Assembly: GCF_002483305.1 (NCBI RefSeq)
Contig: NZ_DLHQ01000051.1
Coordinates: 35,556-99,555 of the forward strand
Direction of reading: 5' to 3'
DNA length: 64,000 bases
Source: Brevundimonas sp. UBA7664
Lineage (GTDB): Bacteria; Pseudomonadota; Alphaproteobacteria; Caulobacterales; Caulobacteraceae
In this document: positions 10,363-20,083 of the stretch, piece by piece
Position numbering within the stretch: position 1 is the first letter of the stretch
Layout of the letters: every line of letters starts with the position of its first letter
The notes under the pieces: generated by a model
What the model saw: only the letters and a program-made list of their open reading frames with translations
Told to the model about the DNA's origin: nothing
The model's database searches: none
Program-made: the position numbers and the translations under genes

Positions 10363-10692
10363 TCACGCCCTCGGCGCGGACCCGTTTGTCGCGGGCGGCG
10401 CGGACACCCGGATGACGTAGTCGCGCGGATCGGAGAAGCCGAGCACGGCGCGGGCGCGCTCTTCCAGCAGGTCCCGCGACAGGCTGTCGGTGCGAAGATA
10501 ACGGACCCGGACCTCGAGATCGCGCCGCTGTTCCAGAATCCCGGCCAGTTGCGCCTCGCGCCGGACCATCAGGGCGTCGCGCTCATGCCCGCTCAGCAGG
10601 CCGCGCTGACCCGTCAGGGCCTGAACGCCCAGATAGACGACCAGCAACAGGAGGATGGCGGAGGGAAAATACGGCTTCATCCGTTCGGGCAC
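10363..10692 (-). CDS. ftsB: septum formation initiator FtsB/DivIC family protein
   Basis: About 109 residues. The protein has an N-terminal transmembrane helix (AILLLLVVYLGVQALTG), then a predicted coiled coil (HERDALMVRREAQLAGILEQRRDLEVRVRYL) and the family end ARAVLGFSDPRDYVIR. It would bridge FtsL and FtsQ in the divisome. The GTG at 10692 is preferred because GAAGGAG lies eight bases upstream; an ATG at 10680 is the alternative. It is followed by pdhA on the same strand, the common alphaproteobacterial order eno-ftsB-pdhA with insertions here. Two GANTC sites lie just upstream. Confidence 0.85.
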   Translation of the reverse strand: MPERMKPYFPSAILLLLVVYLGVQALTGQRGLLSGHERDALMVRREAQLAGILEQRRDLEVRVRYLRTDSLSRDLLEERARAVLGFSDPRDYVIRVSAPPATNGSAPRA

Positions 10693-10715
10693 TACAGACG
10701 CTCCTTCTGAGCGTG

Positions 10716-10734
10716 GACTCACAATCAATGAATC
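10716..10734. promoter_or_regulatory. paired GANTC sites upstream of ftsB
   Basis: GACTC at 10716-10720 and GAATC at 10730-10734 lie 24-42 bases before the ftsB start. GANTC is the target of the cell-cycle methyltransferase CcrM in Caulobacterales, and methylated sites in promoters recruit GcrA at division genes. Placement suits such control, but no -10/-35 pair was pinned down. Confidence 0.4.
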
Positions 10735-10815
10735 CTGACCGAAAATGCCTAACGAACCGTAGCTTGACGGTACGCCTGCGTCGAAGACACGAACCTGTTC
10801 AAGTCGCGCGCACCC

Positions 10816-11292
10816 CTAGGGCGCGGCGGTGGCCGTCGGCGGAAGGGGCAAGGAAGCCTGGGCGAAGGCGTAGCGCCAGCCCGAGTCCGTTCGAACATAG
10901 GTGTCGCTGAACCAGAGCGTGCGATCGAATGGCCCGTGAGCGTTCACGCCCTTGAGCCAAAGTTTGGCGGTCACAATCGCCGTATCGCCATAGAGCCTGA
11001 CCGTTTGACTGCCTGGCTCCTCGTCCTGCTGTTGATAGGTGGTCTGACGCTCGTTGGCGAACAGGGCCTCCCGGCTGATGGCCCGGCCGTCGCCGAGCAT
11101 CAGCACGAAATCCTCGTGAAGAATCCGGTCCATGGTGACGAAATCGTTGTGCTTCACCGCCATCTGGTAGGCGATGTCCAGCGCCGCCACCGCGCGACGA
11201 TCGTCCTCAGGGGTTTGCGCACGCGCCGCGGAACCACTTGAAACCACCGACATCAAGAAAATCCCGCCAATCAGAATTGAACGAAGGCTCAT
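10816..11292 (-). CDS. secreted NTF2-like (SnoaL/DUF4440) protein
   Basis: A 158-residue protein with a signal peptide (MSLRSILIGGIFLMSVVSSG, cleavage likely after SAARA near residue 25) and a single NTF2-like cone domain. Characteristic pieces are DIAYQMAVKHNDFVTMDRILHEDFVLML, LYGDTAIVTAKLWLKG and a final strand DSGWRYAFAQASLPLPP. DUF4440 proteins may be ligand-binding or isomerase-like; no catalytic residues are obvious. It lies between ftsB and the AraC regulator, all on the minus strand, with no overlap, so linkage is uncertain. Confidence 0.75.
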   Translation of the reverse strand: MSLRSILIGGIFLMSVVSSGSAARAQTPEDDRRAVAALDIAYQMAVKHNDFVTMDRILHEDFVLMLGDGRAISREALFANERQTTYQQQDEEPGSQTVRLYGDTAIVTAKLWLKGVNAHGPFDRTLWFSDTYVRTDSGWRYAFAQASLPLPPTATAAP

Positions 11293-11370
11293 CGCCTGTC
11301 TCCCAGGTTGCGGAGTTCAGGATTAGCGATGCCTCCGGAACCGGACTTCCAGAATCTTATGGTCGCGGAC

Positions 11371-12240
11371 TCAGGCCGCCCGCACCTGCGGCCGCCTTCG
11401 GGCCGAGGCGCGATACTGCGATGGGCTCTGCCCGAAGCTGGCCTTGAACGCGGTGCTGAAATGGGCGTGGCTCGAGAAGCCAAGATCGAGCGCGAGGCCG
11501 GTGATATCGTTGCTGTGCGGAAGCTCGACCAATGCCTGGTTCAGCCGCAAGCCCAGCTGGTAGCGATACAGCGGCTGGCCTTCGGCGCGCGTAAACGCCT
11601 GGGTGAGATAGGCGGGAGAGACGCCGACCTCGCCCGCGATCCGCTCAAGGCTCATGCGCTGGAATCCGAAGGCGTGCAGCGCCTGCTTCGCCCGGTCGAT
11701 AACGCGGGGAATGGGTCGGGCGGGGTCGCGAAAGCCGGCGACCAGAGCCCGGCCCAGAACCGATACGATCGCTTCCTCGTCACGCAATGGATCCGGACCG
11801 TCCAGCTCCAGTCGGCGAAGCTCCTGGGTGCGCAGGCGAATGCCGGCGCTCGCAGGCAGCCCCACGCAACGGAAGGCGGGATGATCCCGCGGGGCGGCCG
11901 AACCACAAAGCTCCTCAAGGAGAGCCGGTGTTGGCGTCACCACCAGGGCCGCATGGCCCAGCCCGTCGACGGGGTGGCTGTCGGCATAGTCGCGGCCGGC
12001 CGTGACGAACAGCATACGCTGGGAGTCGAACACATCCTCGCGGCTGCCGACCCGAAACCCGAACAATCCGTGATACGGCAGGGCGATCTGAAACTGATCA
12101 GAATGACCCGACGGCGGCTCCCGTGCTGCGGCGGAAACGTCGGTCACGCGCGCGATCGCACTGTCATGCAAGGTGCATCGACGGGAGCCGGAATCCCGCC
12201 TGTTCAGACCTGTCAGGCTCGCCGAAAGGGCCGCTCGCAT
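11371..12240 (-). CDS. AraC family transcriptional regulator
   Basis: About 289 residues. The N-terminal half is a cupin-like ligand domain (FQIALPYHGLFGFRVGS, MLFVTAGRDYADSHPVDGLGHAALVV). The C-terminal hundred residues contain the two AraC helix-turn-helix units, MSLERIAGEVGVSPAYLTQAFTRAEG and ITGLALDLGFSSHAHFSTAFKASFGQSPSQYR, the latter matching the family signature closely. The ATG at 12240 has a G-rich stretch eight bases upstream; a GTG at 12246 is in frame. Its targets are unknown; the adjacent NTF2-like gene 78 bases downstream on the same strand is a candidate. Confidence 0.88.
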   Translation of the reverse strand: MRAALSASLTGLNRRDSGSRRCTLHDSAIARVTDVSAAAREPPSGHSDQFQIALPYHGLFGFRVGSREDVFDSQRMLFVTAGRDYADSHPVDGLGHAALVVTPTPALLEELCGSAAPRDHPAFRCVGLPASAGIRLRTQELRRLELDGPDPLRDEEAIVSVLGRALVAGFRDPARPIPRVIDRAKQALHAFGFQRMSLERIAGEVGVSPAYLTQAFTRAEGQPLYRYQLGLRLNQALVELPHSNDITGLALDLGFSSHAHFSTAFKASFGQSPSQYRASARRRPQVRAA

Positions 12241-12285
12241 GCCCACAACCCCCGTCTCCGGCCAGATCCCGCGGCGATCCGCGTT

Positions 12286-13581
<1,296 letters not shown>

Positions 13582-13643
13582 TCAGGGAGTGGCCGGGGTT
13601 TAGCCCAACCCCCGCCGAATCGCCAACCGTCAGACCGCAGGGA

Positions 13644-14255
13644 TCAGGCGCACCCCTCGACCAGCTGGATCGACGGTCCGCCCACATGGATGATGCCGAC
13701 CTTGCCCGCGCCGTCGATCTCGTAGCGAACCCCGCGCGCCGCCGCGTTCTGGACATAGGCGTTGGGCGTCGCGGGCCCGCCGGAAGCCCAGACGAAGATG
13801 TCCTCGGCCGGGGCGGCGGAATATTTGTGGGGCTGTGACACCGCGCCGGCGCCGTAGGCCGTCTTGATCGCCACGGCTGTGTCGCCGACGCCGAAGCCGC
13901 GATCGGTCTTCAGCGTCGAAGGCTCGGCGACGGAGATGCGCGTCAGGACGCCGTCCTGGATCATGACCAGCAGGCCGGCCGGCGCGCGCTCGGGCCGCCA
14001 CTGGTCACAGACCTCCGGCTCCGCGCCGCCGACCGACCCCGGGTTGCTGTCAGCGCCCAGCGCCGCCTCGACCTCGGCCTTGGTCATGCCGATGCGCAAC
14101 GGACCCCAGCCCTGGGCGGTCAGGGCGTTGGCGTCGACGGGGGTGACGGGGGCGTCCGGCGCCGCCGGCGGCGCGGCCGGGGCGGGCTCGGACTCCGGCG
14201 CACCGCAGGCGGCCAGCATCAGGACGGCGGAGGTCAGCATCAGGGTGCGGATCAT
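13644..14255 (-). CDS. putative outer-membrane lipoprotein
   Basis: A 203-residue protein with a lipobox (LMLAAC, lipidated Cys17) followed by a Pro/Ala/Glu-rich spacer of about 25 residues. The globular part begins ALTAQGWGPLRIGMTKAEVEAALG, a short motif seen in several periplasmic proteins of the SmpA/BamE-like type, and ends near VRYEIDGAGKVGIIHVGGPSIQLVEGC. Cys residues near 87 and 202 could pair. I do not recognise a specific function. It lies between enolase and rpmF on the same strand. Confidence 0.72.
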   Translation of the reverse strand: MIRTLMLTSAVLMLAACGAPESEPAPAAPPAAPDAPVTPVDANALTAQGWGPLRIGMTKAEVEAALGADSNPGSVGGAEPEVCDQWRPERAPAGLLVMIQDGVLTRISVAEPSTLKTDRGFGVGDTAVAIKTAYGAGAVSQPHKYSAAPAEDIFVWASGGPATPNAYVQNAAARGVRYEIDGAGKVGIIHVGGPSIQLVEGCA

Positions 14256-14289
14256 GGGGCAACTCCTCGGGTTCGGAGCTACAACGCAC

Positions 14290-14319
14290 GAAAACGGCGC
14301 GCGGTGAACCGCGCGCCGT
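14290..14319 (-). terminator. rho-independent terminator of rpmF
   Basis: A near-perfect stem ACGGCGCGCGGT (14294-14305) / ACCGCGCGCCGT (14308-14319) is followed on the minus strand by a run of Ts (AAAA at 14291-14294 on the plus strand). It lies 30 bases past the rpmF stop and before the lipoprotein gene. Confidence 0.8.
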
Positions 14320-14349
14320 CATTCAGTCGAAAAACCGGTCTGGAAGGAC

Positions 14350-14532
14350 CTAGTCTTCCTTGGGCGTCAGGACCTGGCGGCCGCGATAGGTGCCGGTCTT
14401 CAGGTCGATGTGGTGCGAGCGGCGCAGCTCGCCCGTGTCCTTGTCCTCGACGTGCGGGTTGGAGCCCAGCGAGTCGTGCGAGCGGCGCATGTTGCGACGC
14501 GAGGGCGATACTTTGCGCTTCGGAACGGCCAT
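14350..14532 (-). CDS. rpmF: 50S ribosomal protein L32
   Basis: A 60-residue basic protein starting [20 protein letters not shown], the invariant L32 N terminus, with [31 protein letters not shown]. The zinc-binding cysteines of some L32 proteins are absent, as in most alphaproteobacteria. It sits alone with its own terminator downstream. Confidence 0.96.
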   Translation of the reverse strand: MAVPKRKVSPSRRNMRRSHDSLGSNPHVEDKDTGELRRSHHIDLKTGTYRGRQVLTPKED

Positions 14533-14572
14533 GTCCGTCTCAATCTTCTCAAGGGTGGCGCCGGAGGAGGCG

Positions 14573-14605
14573 CGAAAACAACAGCGGCGGCCCGAAAGAG
14601 CCGCC
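14573..14605 (-). terminator. probable terminator after the GNAT gene
   Basis: GGCGGC (14586-14591) and GCCGCC (14600-14605) form a six-base stem with an eight-base loop. On the minus strand a TTGTTTT tract follows about seven bases later. It lies between the GNAT stop (14643) and rpmF. The stem is short and the T-run offset, so this is moderate evidence. Confidence 0.4.
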
Positions 14606-14642
14606 TGCGAGGGCGGGCTTATGCCTCAACCCGGGCCGGAGT

Positions 14643-15170
14643 TCAAGCGGGAGCTTGCGCCGCCCTCTTCGCCGCCCGGTCCGCACGCGACAGGGCGTAG
14701 TAAAGGCTGTCCTTCCACTCGCCGCCGACGTTCCAGGTCCGCTCGCCCGAACCGGACGGGACGAAGCCCAGGCGCTCCAGCAAGCGAATCGAGGCGGCGT
14801 TCTCAGGATCGACATCGGCGGTCAGGGTGTCGACGTCATGGGCGCCGAAGACGTGGTCAATGGCCGCCGCCGCCGCCTCCCCCGCCAGTCCCCGCCCCCA
14901 GACGTCGGGATGCAGGATGTAGCCGATGTCCGGCATGGCGTAGAAGCCGGCCTTGCCGATCACCCGTCCGTCCAGCTCGATGACGAAGTCCGGATGGTCG
15001 GGACCGTTGGCGATCATGCCGTCCATCCAGGCCTTGGTCTGCTCCAGGGTCTCGTGCGGCGGGGTCGACCACCAGCGGGTGGCGCGTGGATCGGACAGGA
15101 CGGCGTGCATCGCCGCCAGATCATCCGGGCGGGCGGAGCGCAGGGTCAGGCGGGGGGTGCGGATCTCCAT
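14643..15170 (-). CDS. GNAT family N-acetyltransferase (RimJ/RimL-like)
   Basis: A 175-residue acetyltransferase beginning MEIRTPRLTLRSARPDDLAAMHAVLSDP, the typical RimJ/RimL-like opening. The acetyl-CoA binding segment is YILHPDVWGRGLAGEAAAAAI, and the end ENAASIRLLERLGFVPSGSGERTW is the conserved C-terminal part. The substrate is unknown and may be a protein N terminus or a small amine. The ATG at 15170 is chosen from this conserved opening; a longer in-frame reading from 15308 overlaps the next GNAT gene and is unlikely. Confidence 0.85.
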   Translation of the reverse strand: MEIRTPRLTLRSARPDDLAAMHAVLSDPRATRWWSTPPHETLEQTKAWMDGMIANGPDHPDFVIELDGRVIGKAGFYAMPDIGYILHPDVWGRGLAGEAAAAAIDHVFGAHDVDTLTADVDPENAASIRLLERLGFVPSGSGERTWNVGGEWKDSLYYALSRADRAAKRAAQAPA

Positions 15171-15201
15171 CCCCGCCCAGTGCAAGGCCGCGCCGGAACG
15201 G

Positions 15202-15732
15202 TCAAGGCAGAGGGCGGCTGAGGACGATGAAATGCAGGTCGTCTCTGAGCGGAATCCCGGAGCGCGGGTCATCATAAGGAAACGGCAGCGTCTCGCCCGT
15301 CGGCGCATAGCCGAGGCGTTGATACCAGCCGACCAGCGCCTCCCGATACGGGAAGACCGAGATGCGAACCTGACGCGCGCCGAATCGTTCGGCCAGACCG
15401 CGGTGGGCGGCCGCGACCAGTCGCCGGCCCAGGCCGCTTCCCTGCAGAGTCGGACTGACGGACAGCATGCCGAGATAGCCCGTTGAATCCCCGCGGTCCG
15501 CGATCAGGACGCAGCCGACCAGGCCATCGCCAAGCCAGGCGGTCAGCAGGGCCTGCTTCGGATCGGCGAGGATGTCGGCCAGTTCCTCCGGGTCGGTGCG
15601 CTGGCCGTCCAGCAGATCGGCCTCGGTGGTCCAGCCCGCGCGCGAGGCCTCGCCCCGGTAGGCGCTTTCGACAAGCCGGTGCAGGGCCGGGATGTCGGCC
15701 GTCGTAGCGGCGCGGATGTCGATCTCAGTCAT
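15202..15732 (-). CDS. GNAT family N-acetyltransferase
   Basis: A 176-residue single-domain GNAT. It opens with TEIDIRAATTADIPALHRLVESAYRG and contains the motif A strand and loop LGMLSVSPTLQGSGLGRRLVAAAH, where the Q/R-x-x-G-x-G/A signature binds acetyl-CoA, followed by ISVFPYREALVGWYQRLGYAPTGE. The start at 15732 overlaps the end of the LhgO-like gene by eight bases, so the two are likely co-translated. The substrate cannot be inferred. It is not closely similar to the neighbouring GNAT gene, so the pair is not a recent duplication. Confidence 0.86.
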   Translation of the reverse strand: MTEIDIRAATTADIPALHRLVESAYRGEASRAGWTTEADLLDGQRTDPEELADILADPKQALLTAWLGDGLVGCVLIADRGDSTGYLGMLSVSPTLQGSGLGRRLVAAAHRGLAERFGARQVRISVFPYREALVGWYQRLGYAPTGETLPFPYDDPRSGIPLRDDLHFIVLSRPLP

Positions 15733-16837
15733 GGGCCAGCATTTCGCTGACCGCCTCGCCGATCGCAAGCGAGCTTGTCAGGCCGGGGCTTTCGATGCCG
15801 AACAGGGCGACCAGCCCGTCGAGGCCATGGACGTCGCGGCCGTGCAGCTGGAAATCCGGCTGCGGCTCGCCCGGCCCGTGCAGTTTGGGGCGGATGCCGG
15901 CGTAGTCGCGGGTCAGGGCGCCGGCGGGCAGGCCGGGCCAGAATCGACGGATATAGCCCTCGAACTCGGCCGCCTTGGCGGCGTCGACCGAATAGTCCTC
16001 GGTCTCGACATAGGCGAGGTCGGGGCCGAACACGGCCTGTCCGCCCAGATCCTTGCGGTAGTGGGTGCCGAGCGCGCCGGGTATGGGCGGCGGATAGATC
16101 AGCCGCTCGAACGGCGCCTTGCCGGTCAGGCGGAAATAGACGCCCTTGCCGAAATGGCCGGCGGGGATGCGGTCGGCGGGATAGCCCTCGATCCGGGCCG
16201 CCACGGCCTGTGCGCCGAGGCCGGGAGCCGTGACCAGCAGACGGGTAGTCAGGGTCGCCCCGCCCTCCCCGCCCGCGATGATCGTGAAACCGCCGCCGGG
16301 CAGCGGCTCCGCCCGTTCGAACGGGGTTGAGACGACCACTGAGCCGCCCGCCTCGCCGATCTCGCCCTCGAGGGCCAGCATATAGCCGTGGCTGTCGAAC
16401 ACGCCGCTCTCGGGCGACAGGATGGCGGCGTGGGCGTTCAGGCCCGGTTCCAGCGCCCGGGCCTGGGCGCCGGTCAGATGTTCGAGCCCCTCCACGCCGT
16501 TGGCGGTCGCCTGGACGAAGATGGCCTCGATGCGCTCGACCTCGGTTTCATCCGTGGCCACGACCAGCTTGCCGCATTTGCGGTGATCGACCTTGTGGCT
16601 GTCGAGGAAGGCGTAGAGCGCCCGCCGACCCTCGACACAGAACCGGGCCTTCAACGACCCGGTCGGATAGTAGAGGCCGCCGTGGATGACTTCGGAATTG
16701 CGCGAGGAGACGCCCTGACCGATGTGGGGCTCCTTCTCCAGCACGAGCACCGCCAGGCCGCGTTTCGCCAGCGCCCGGCCGCAGGCGAGACCGACCGCGC
16801 CGGCGCCCACCACCGTCGCGTCGAAGTCGAAGCTCAC
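15725..16837 (-). CDS. FAD-dependent oxidoreductase, L-2-hydroxyglutarate oxidase-like (DAO family)
   Basis: A 370-residue flavoprotein. The N-terminal dinucleotide-binding motif is ATVVGAGAVGLACGRALAKRG with the acidic end VLVLEKE. SSRNSEVIHGGLYYPTGSLKARFC is typical of LhgO/YgaF-like dehydrogenases, and GIRPKLHGPGEPQPDFQL plus FGIESPGLTSSLAIGEAV form the C-terminal FAD contacts. It probably oxidises a 2-hydroxy acid such as L-2-hydroxyglutarate and feeds electrons to quinone. The start is GTG at 16837, overlapping the RatA-like stop as GTGA. Substrate identity is inferred only from the subfamily. Confidence 0.82.
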   Translation of the reverse strand: MSFDFDATVVGAGAVGLACGRALAKRGLAVLVLEKEPHIGQGVSSRNSEVIHGGLYYPTGSLKARFCVEGRRALYAFLDSHKVDHRKCGKLVVATDETEVERIEAIFVQATANGVEGLEHLTGAQARALEPGLNAHAAILSPESGVFDSHGYMLALEGEIGEAGGSVVVSTPFERAEPLPGGGFTIIAGGEGGATLTTRLLVTAPGLGAQAVAARIEGYPADRIPAGHFGKGVYFRLTGKAPFERLIYPPPIPGALGTHYRKDLGGQAVFGPDLAYVETEDYSVDAAKAAEFEGYIRRFWPGLPAGALTRDYAGIRPKLHGPGEPQPDFQLHGRDVHGLDGLVALFGIESPGLTSSLAIGEAVSEMLAHD

Positions 16838-17289
16838 GCCTTCGAGCCGTAGAGCGCCGCCGCCCGCTGTTCGAAACAGTGCATCAACTTGCCGACCGCC
16901 CGGTCGAAATTGGCGTGCAGCATGGCGTCGAGCAGCCGCGACCTGAAGGCGAAGTCGATCATGAACTCGACGCGTGTGCCGGCCGGGTCCGGGAAGAATT
17001 CCCAGCGGTTCTTCAGATGTTTGAACGGTCCGCGGATCAGGCCGACCTCGACCATGTCGCGGTTGCGGTCATGCCGCACCCAGGTCGAGAACCGCTCCTT
17101 GAGGAAGGAGAAGCCCACCGCCGCCTCGGCGTCGATCAGGCTGACGCCGGGCGCTTCCTCGCGCGGACTCCAGGTCCGCATGGCGGTGACCCAGGGCACG
17201 AACTCGGGATAGGCGCGCACGTCCGCGACCAGCGCGGCCAGCTGGGCTGGCGTGTAGGGCAGGGTTTTGGTGACGCGGTGGACGGCCAA
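16834..17289 (-). CDS. RatA/Coq10-type START-domain protein
   Basis: A 151-residue SRPBCC/polyketide cyclase-like protein: PYTPAQLAALVADVRAYPEFVPWVTAMR, ERFSTWVRHDRNRDMVEVGLIRGPFKHLKNRWEFFP, and the C-terminal helix LLDAMLHANFDRAVGKLMHCFEQRAA. This is the Coq10/RatA family, thought to bind ubiquinone or assist its function; the Escherichia coli member was also described as a 70S-association inhibitor. The start must be the TTG at 17289, because an in-frame stop (the lipA stop at 17298-17296) lies just upstream. It follows lipA by six bases. Confidence 0.86.
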   Translation of the reverse strand: MAVHRVTKTLPYTPAQLAALVADVRAYPEFVPWVTAMRTWSPREEAPGVSLIDAEAAVGFSFLKERFSTWVRHDRNRDMVEVGLIRGPFKHLKNRWEFFPDPAGTRVEFMIDFAFRSRLLDAMLHANFDRAVGKLMHCFEQRAAALYGSKA

Positions 17290-17295
17290 GCGGGC

Positions 17296-18258
17296 TCAGC
17301 GTCCGGTATGCGCCAGACGCGCCGCCCGCAGCCGCGCGAAGTCGTCGCCGGCGTGGTGCGAACTGCGGGTCAGGGGCGAGGACGACACCATCAGAAAGCC
17401 CTTGGCCCGGGCGATGGCCTCATAGGCCTTGAACTCGTCGGGGGTGACGAACCGGTCGATGGCGGCGTGTTTGCGGGTCGGCTGCAGATACTGGCCGATG
17501 GTGATGAAGTCGACGCCGGCCGAGCGCATGTCGTCCATCACCTGCATGACCTCTTCGCGGGTCTCGCCCAGGCCGACCATGATGCCGGACTTGGTGAACT
17601 GGTTGGGGTCGCGCTCCTTGACCATCTGCAGCAGGCGCAGGGAGTGGAAGTAGCGGGCCCCGGGCCGGATCTTCAGATACAGCCGCGGCACGGTCTCGAG
17701 GTTGTGGTTGAAGACGTCCGGGGTGGCGTCGATCATCACCTCGGCCGCCCCGTCCTTGCGCAGGAAGTCGGGCGTCAGGATTTCGATGGTGGTGTTCGGG
17801 GCCTGAAGGCGGATCTGGCGGACGACCTCGGCGAAATGCGCCGCGCCGCCGTCGGAAACGTCATCCCGATCGACCGAGGTGATCACGACGTGGTTCAGAC
17901 CCAGCTGAGCGACCGCCAGACCGACCTTGCCGGGCTCTTCCGGGTCCAGCGGCTGGGGCAGGCCCGTCTTGACGTTGCAGAAGGCGCAGGCGCGGGTGCA
18001 GGTGTCGCCCATGATCATCAGGGTGGCGTGCTTCTGGCTCCAGCACTCGCCGATGTTCGGGCAGGCGGCCTCCTCGCAGACGGTGACGAGGCCCTTGTCC
18101 TTCACGATGGCCTTGGTGGCGTTGTACTGGCCCGAGCCGGGCGCCTTGACGCGCAGCCAGTCGGGCTTCTTCAGCACCGCCGTCTCGGGGCGGTTCTGCT
18201 TCTCCGGGTGACGCAGCTCGGCCGGCGTCTTCGTCAGGGTGTCGATCAGCGTGACCAT
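17296..18258 (-). CDS. lipA: lipoyl synthase
   Basis: A 320-residue radical-SAM enzyme. The auxiliary iron-sulfur cluster motif is [12 protein letters not shown] and the radical-SAM motif is CTRACAFC, followed by the glycine-rich and substrate elements [29 protein letters not shown] and the C-terminal [15 protein letters not shown] that supplies the conserved serine ligand. It inserts two sulfurs into octanoyl groups on lipoyl domains, so it serves PdhB and PdhC encoded upstream in this window. It is adjacent to the RatA-like gene, a conserved alphaproteobacterial pairing. Confidence 0.96.
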   Translation of the reverse strand: MVTLIDTLTKTPAELRHPEKQNRPETAVLKKPDWLRVKAPGSGQYNATKAIVKDKGLVTVCEEAACPNIGECWSQKHATLMIMGDTCTRACAFCNVKTGLPQPLDPEEPGKVGLAVAQLGLNHVVITSVDRDDVSDGGAAHFAEVVRQIRLQAPNTTIEILTPDFLRKDGAAEVMIDATPDVFNHNLETVPRLYLKIRPGARYFHSLRLLQMVKERDPNQFTKSGIMVGLGETREEVMQVMDDMRSAGVDFITIGQYLQPTRKHAAIDRFVTPDEFKAYEAIARAKGFLMVSSSPLTRSSHHAGDDFARLRAARLAHTGR

Positions 18259-18335
18259 CGCCGGGGAACAGGGCTCCTTGCCAGAGCGGCTATGTCGGTC
18301 TTTCGGCCGTCAAAGGCAAGGTGGCGGAGGGCGAC

Positions 18336-19877
18336 CTAGGGATTCAGCACGGCGTCGGTGCGCATGTGGACGCCGAGGCCGAACAAGGTCTCGGCGGTCG
18401 GATACAGGACGGTGTTCTCGAGGTCCTTCTGCGTCATCTCGGGCAGGCGGCGGGTCAGGATGTCGTCCAGCACCGCCAGCCGGTTGCGCTCGTCGCCCGA
18501 CAGGCTGGACGACCGCGACAGTTCGCTGACCGCCGCCATCGTCCATGGGTACCAGAGGAAGGTGGAACGCTCGAGAGTGAAGTCGGGCTGGCCGAACAGG
18601 TAGGATTCGCTGTCCTGAAGCTGGCAGTTCATGTCCAGCGGCCGCTTCTGGATCGAGGCGAACTGGCCGTCGCCCTCGCGCAGCCGGCGCAGATAGCCGG
18701 TGCGCAGCTCGGCGAAGGCGGCGTCATAGGGGCGCAGGCCCAGTGACCGATCGACGTGGGCGAGGACGTACATGACCTGGGAGGTCAGGCCGAGACAGTC
18801 CCCGTCGGTCCGCCGCACATAGGGGTTGGGCCACCAGCCCTTGGCGCCCTCCTGTCCCTCGGTGGCGTTCAACATCAGCCAGCGGGCGCCGCGACGGATG
18901 TCGTTGTCATAGGTCCAGCGGGCGTCGCCGCGCACGAGGTCGGCGTCCCGCGCCGCGAGGAAGGCCATCATGCTGACGACGGTGGAATAGGTGCGCTGGT
19001 GTTCCCGCTGAGCGGTCGGCGACAGCGGCCCCCAGCCGCCGTCGGCGTGCTGGCGGCCGGCCAGTTCGGCGAGGTCCTTGAACAGCCGGTCGCGGGCCGG
19101 CCCCTCTTCCGCCGGCGACCAGACCGGCTGATGCGGGTCCGGATGCAGGGCCAGCGCCTCGGCCGTCGCCACCCAGCCGATGATTTCCGTGACCGTGGTC
19201 TTCGCCCCGTCCTGATAGCCCCAGCCGTTCGGCTGCCGGATGGATTCGATATAGGCGAGGCTGCGCCGGACCCGCTCGACGGTCTGGGAGCGGCCTTCGG
19301 CGCTGGAGGGGGCCTGCAGCACGCCGGACAGGACCTGGGCGGTGGTCCAGCCCTGTGGGCCCATGGAGGCGTTGTCGGTCGCAAACCAGTAGCCGCCATG
19401 GCTGGCGCCGGCGCTGACGTAGTTCTGGTCGACCATGGCCAGAAGTTCGGCGAGCCGCTCCGACTGCATCGGCCCCAGATCGCTCGCCGGCCGCAGGCTC
19501 AGGCTGACGAACAGGACGAAAGGCGCCAGCAGGCCAGCGCCGATCAGAAAGGGCAGTTTGAACTTCGGCCGCTTGCGGACCCAGAGGAAGTACAACAGGG
19601 CGCAACCGCAGAAATAGCCGGCCCCGAGGCCGAGAACCATCAGGGCCCCCGCGAAGGTGCTGAAGCTCTCGAAGGCGATGAGGCCGAAGGATTCCTGCAG
19701 GGCGGTCCGCAGCGATGCAATGTGCGGCAGCAGGACCGAGAGGTTGGCCGTAAGAACCCCGAGGGCGCCCGTCCAGGCGATGGATTTCAGGAACCAGGGC
19801 GGCAGACCCGGCGCCGGACCGGCCGCGTAGGCCGCCGGCAGTTCGGTCAATTTCGGCGGCGGTTCCTTCCCGGTCAC
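18336..19877 (-). CDS. membrane-anchored alpha/alpha-toroid (terpenoid-cyclase-like fold) protein of unknown function
   Basis: A 513-residue protein I cannot assign to a named family. Residues about 28-125 contain three hydrophobic helices (WTGALGVLTANLSVLLPHI, FAGALMVLGLGAGYFCGCAL, FLIGAGLLAPFVLFVSLSL). The remaining 380 residues are likely extracytoplasmic and carry short repeats rich in Gly and Trp: GGYWFATDNASMGPQGW, RQPNGWGYQDG, HADGGWGPL and EGAKGWWPNPY, separated by helices. That spacing suggests prenyltransferase/squalene-cyclase-like or alpha-2-macroglobulin-like toroid repeats. The DxDD or metal motifs of true cyclases are not seen. Start is a GTG at 19877 with AGGGAA upstream. It lies 77 bases upstream of lipA. 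Confidence 0.65.
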   Translation of the reverse strand: MTGKEPPPKLTELPAAYAAGPAPGLPPWFLKSIAWTGALGVLTANLSVLLPHIASLRTALQESFGLIAFESFSTFAGALMVLGLGAGYFCGCALLYFLWVRKRPKFKLPFLIGAGLLAPFVLFVSLSLRPASDLGPMQSERLAELLAMVDQNYVSAGASHGGYWFATDNASMGPQGWTTAQVLSGVLQAPSSAEGRSQTVERVRRSLAYIESIRQPNGWGYQDGAKTTVTEIIGWVATAEALALHPDPHQPVWSPAEEGPARDRLFKDLAELAGRQHADGGWGPLSPTAQREHQRTYSTVVSMMAFLAARDADLVRGDARWTYDNDIRRGARWLMLNATEGQEGAKGWWPNPYVRRTDGDCLGLTSQVMYVLAHVDRSLGLRPYDAAFAELRTGYLRRLREGDGQFASIQKRPLDMNCQLQDSESYLFGQPDFTLERSTFLWYPWTMAAVSELSRSSSLSGDERNRLAVLDDILTRRLPEMTQKDLENTVLYPTAETLFGLGVHMRTDAVLNP

Positions 19878-20083
19878 GCGCTTTCCCTGCCCCCTGAGCC
19901 TGACAGGATTAGAGAGAACAGTGATCGAATTCCAGAGGCTCGGCGACCGGGGTCAGATTCCATCAGCCGCCGGACGGACGCCTTCGGTTTCACGCAAGGT
20001 AACGCACCTTTTCAATGCGGCGTGGCGGCTCTAGTTTGGTTGTTGAAGACAAAGGGCGCGGGCCAACCGCATCCGCACGGAGG

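Noticed and set aside
13644..14255. BamE/SmpA identity for the lipoprotein after enolase
   Set aside because: Only a short GMTKAEVEAALG motif is shared; length and the rest of the sequence do not fit BamE.
16834..17289. Toxin-antitoxin system suggested by the RatA name
   Set aside because: The family is Coq10-like and tied to lipA; there is no antitoxin gene next to it, so a TA reading is not supported.
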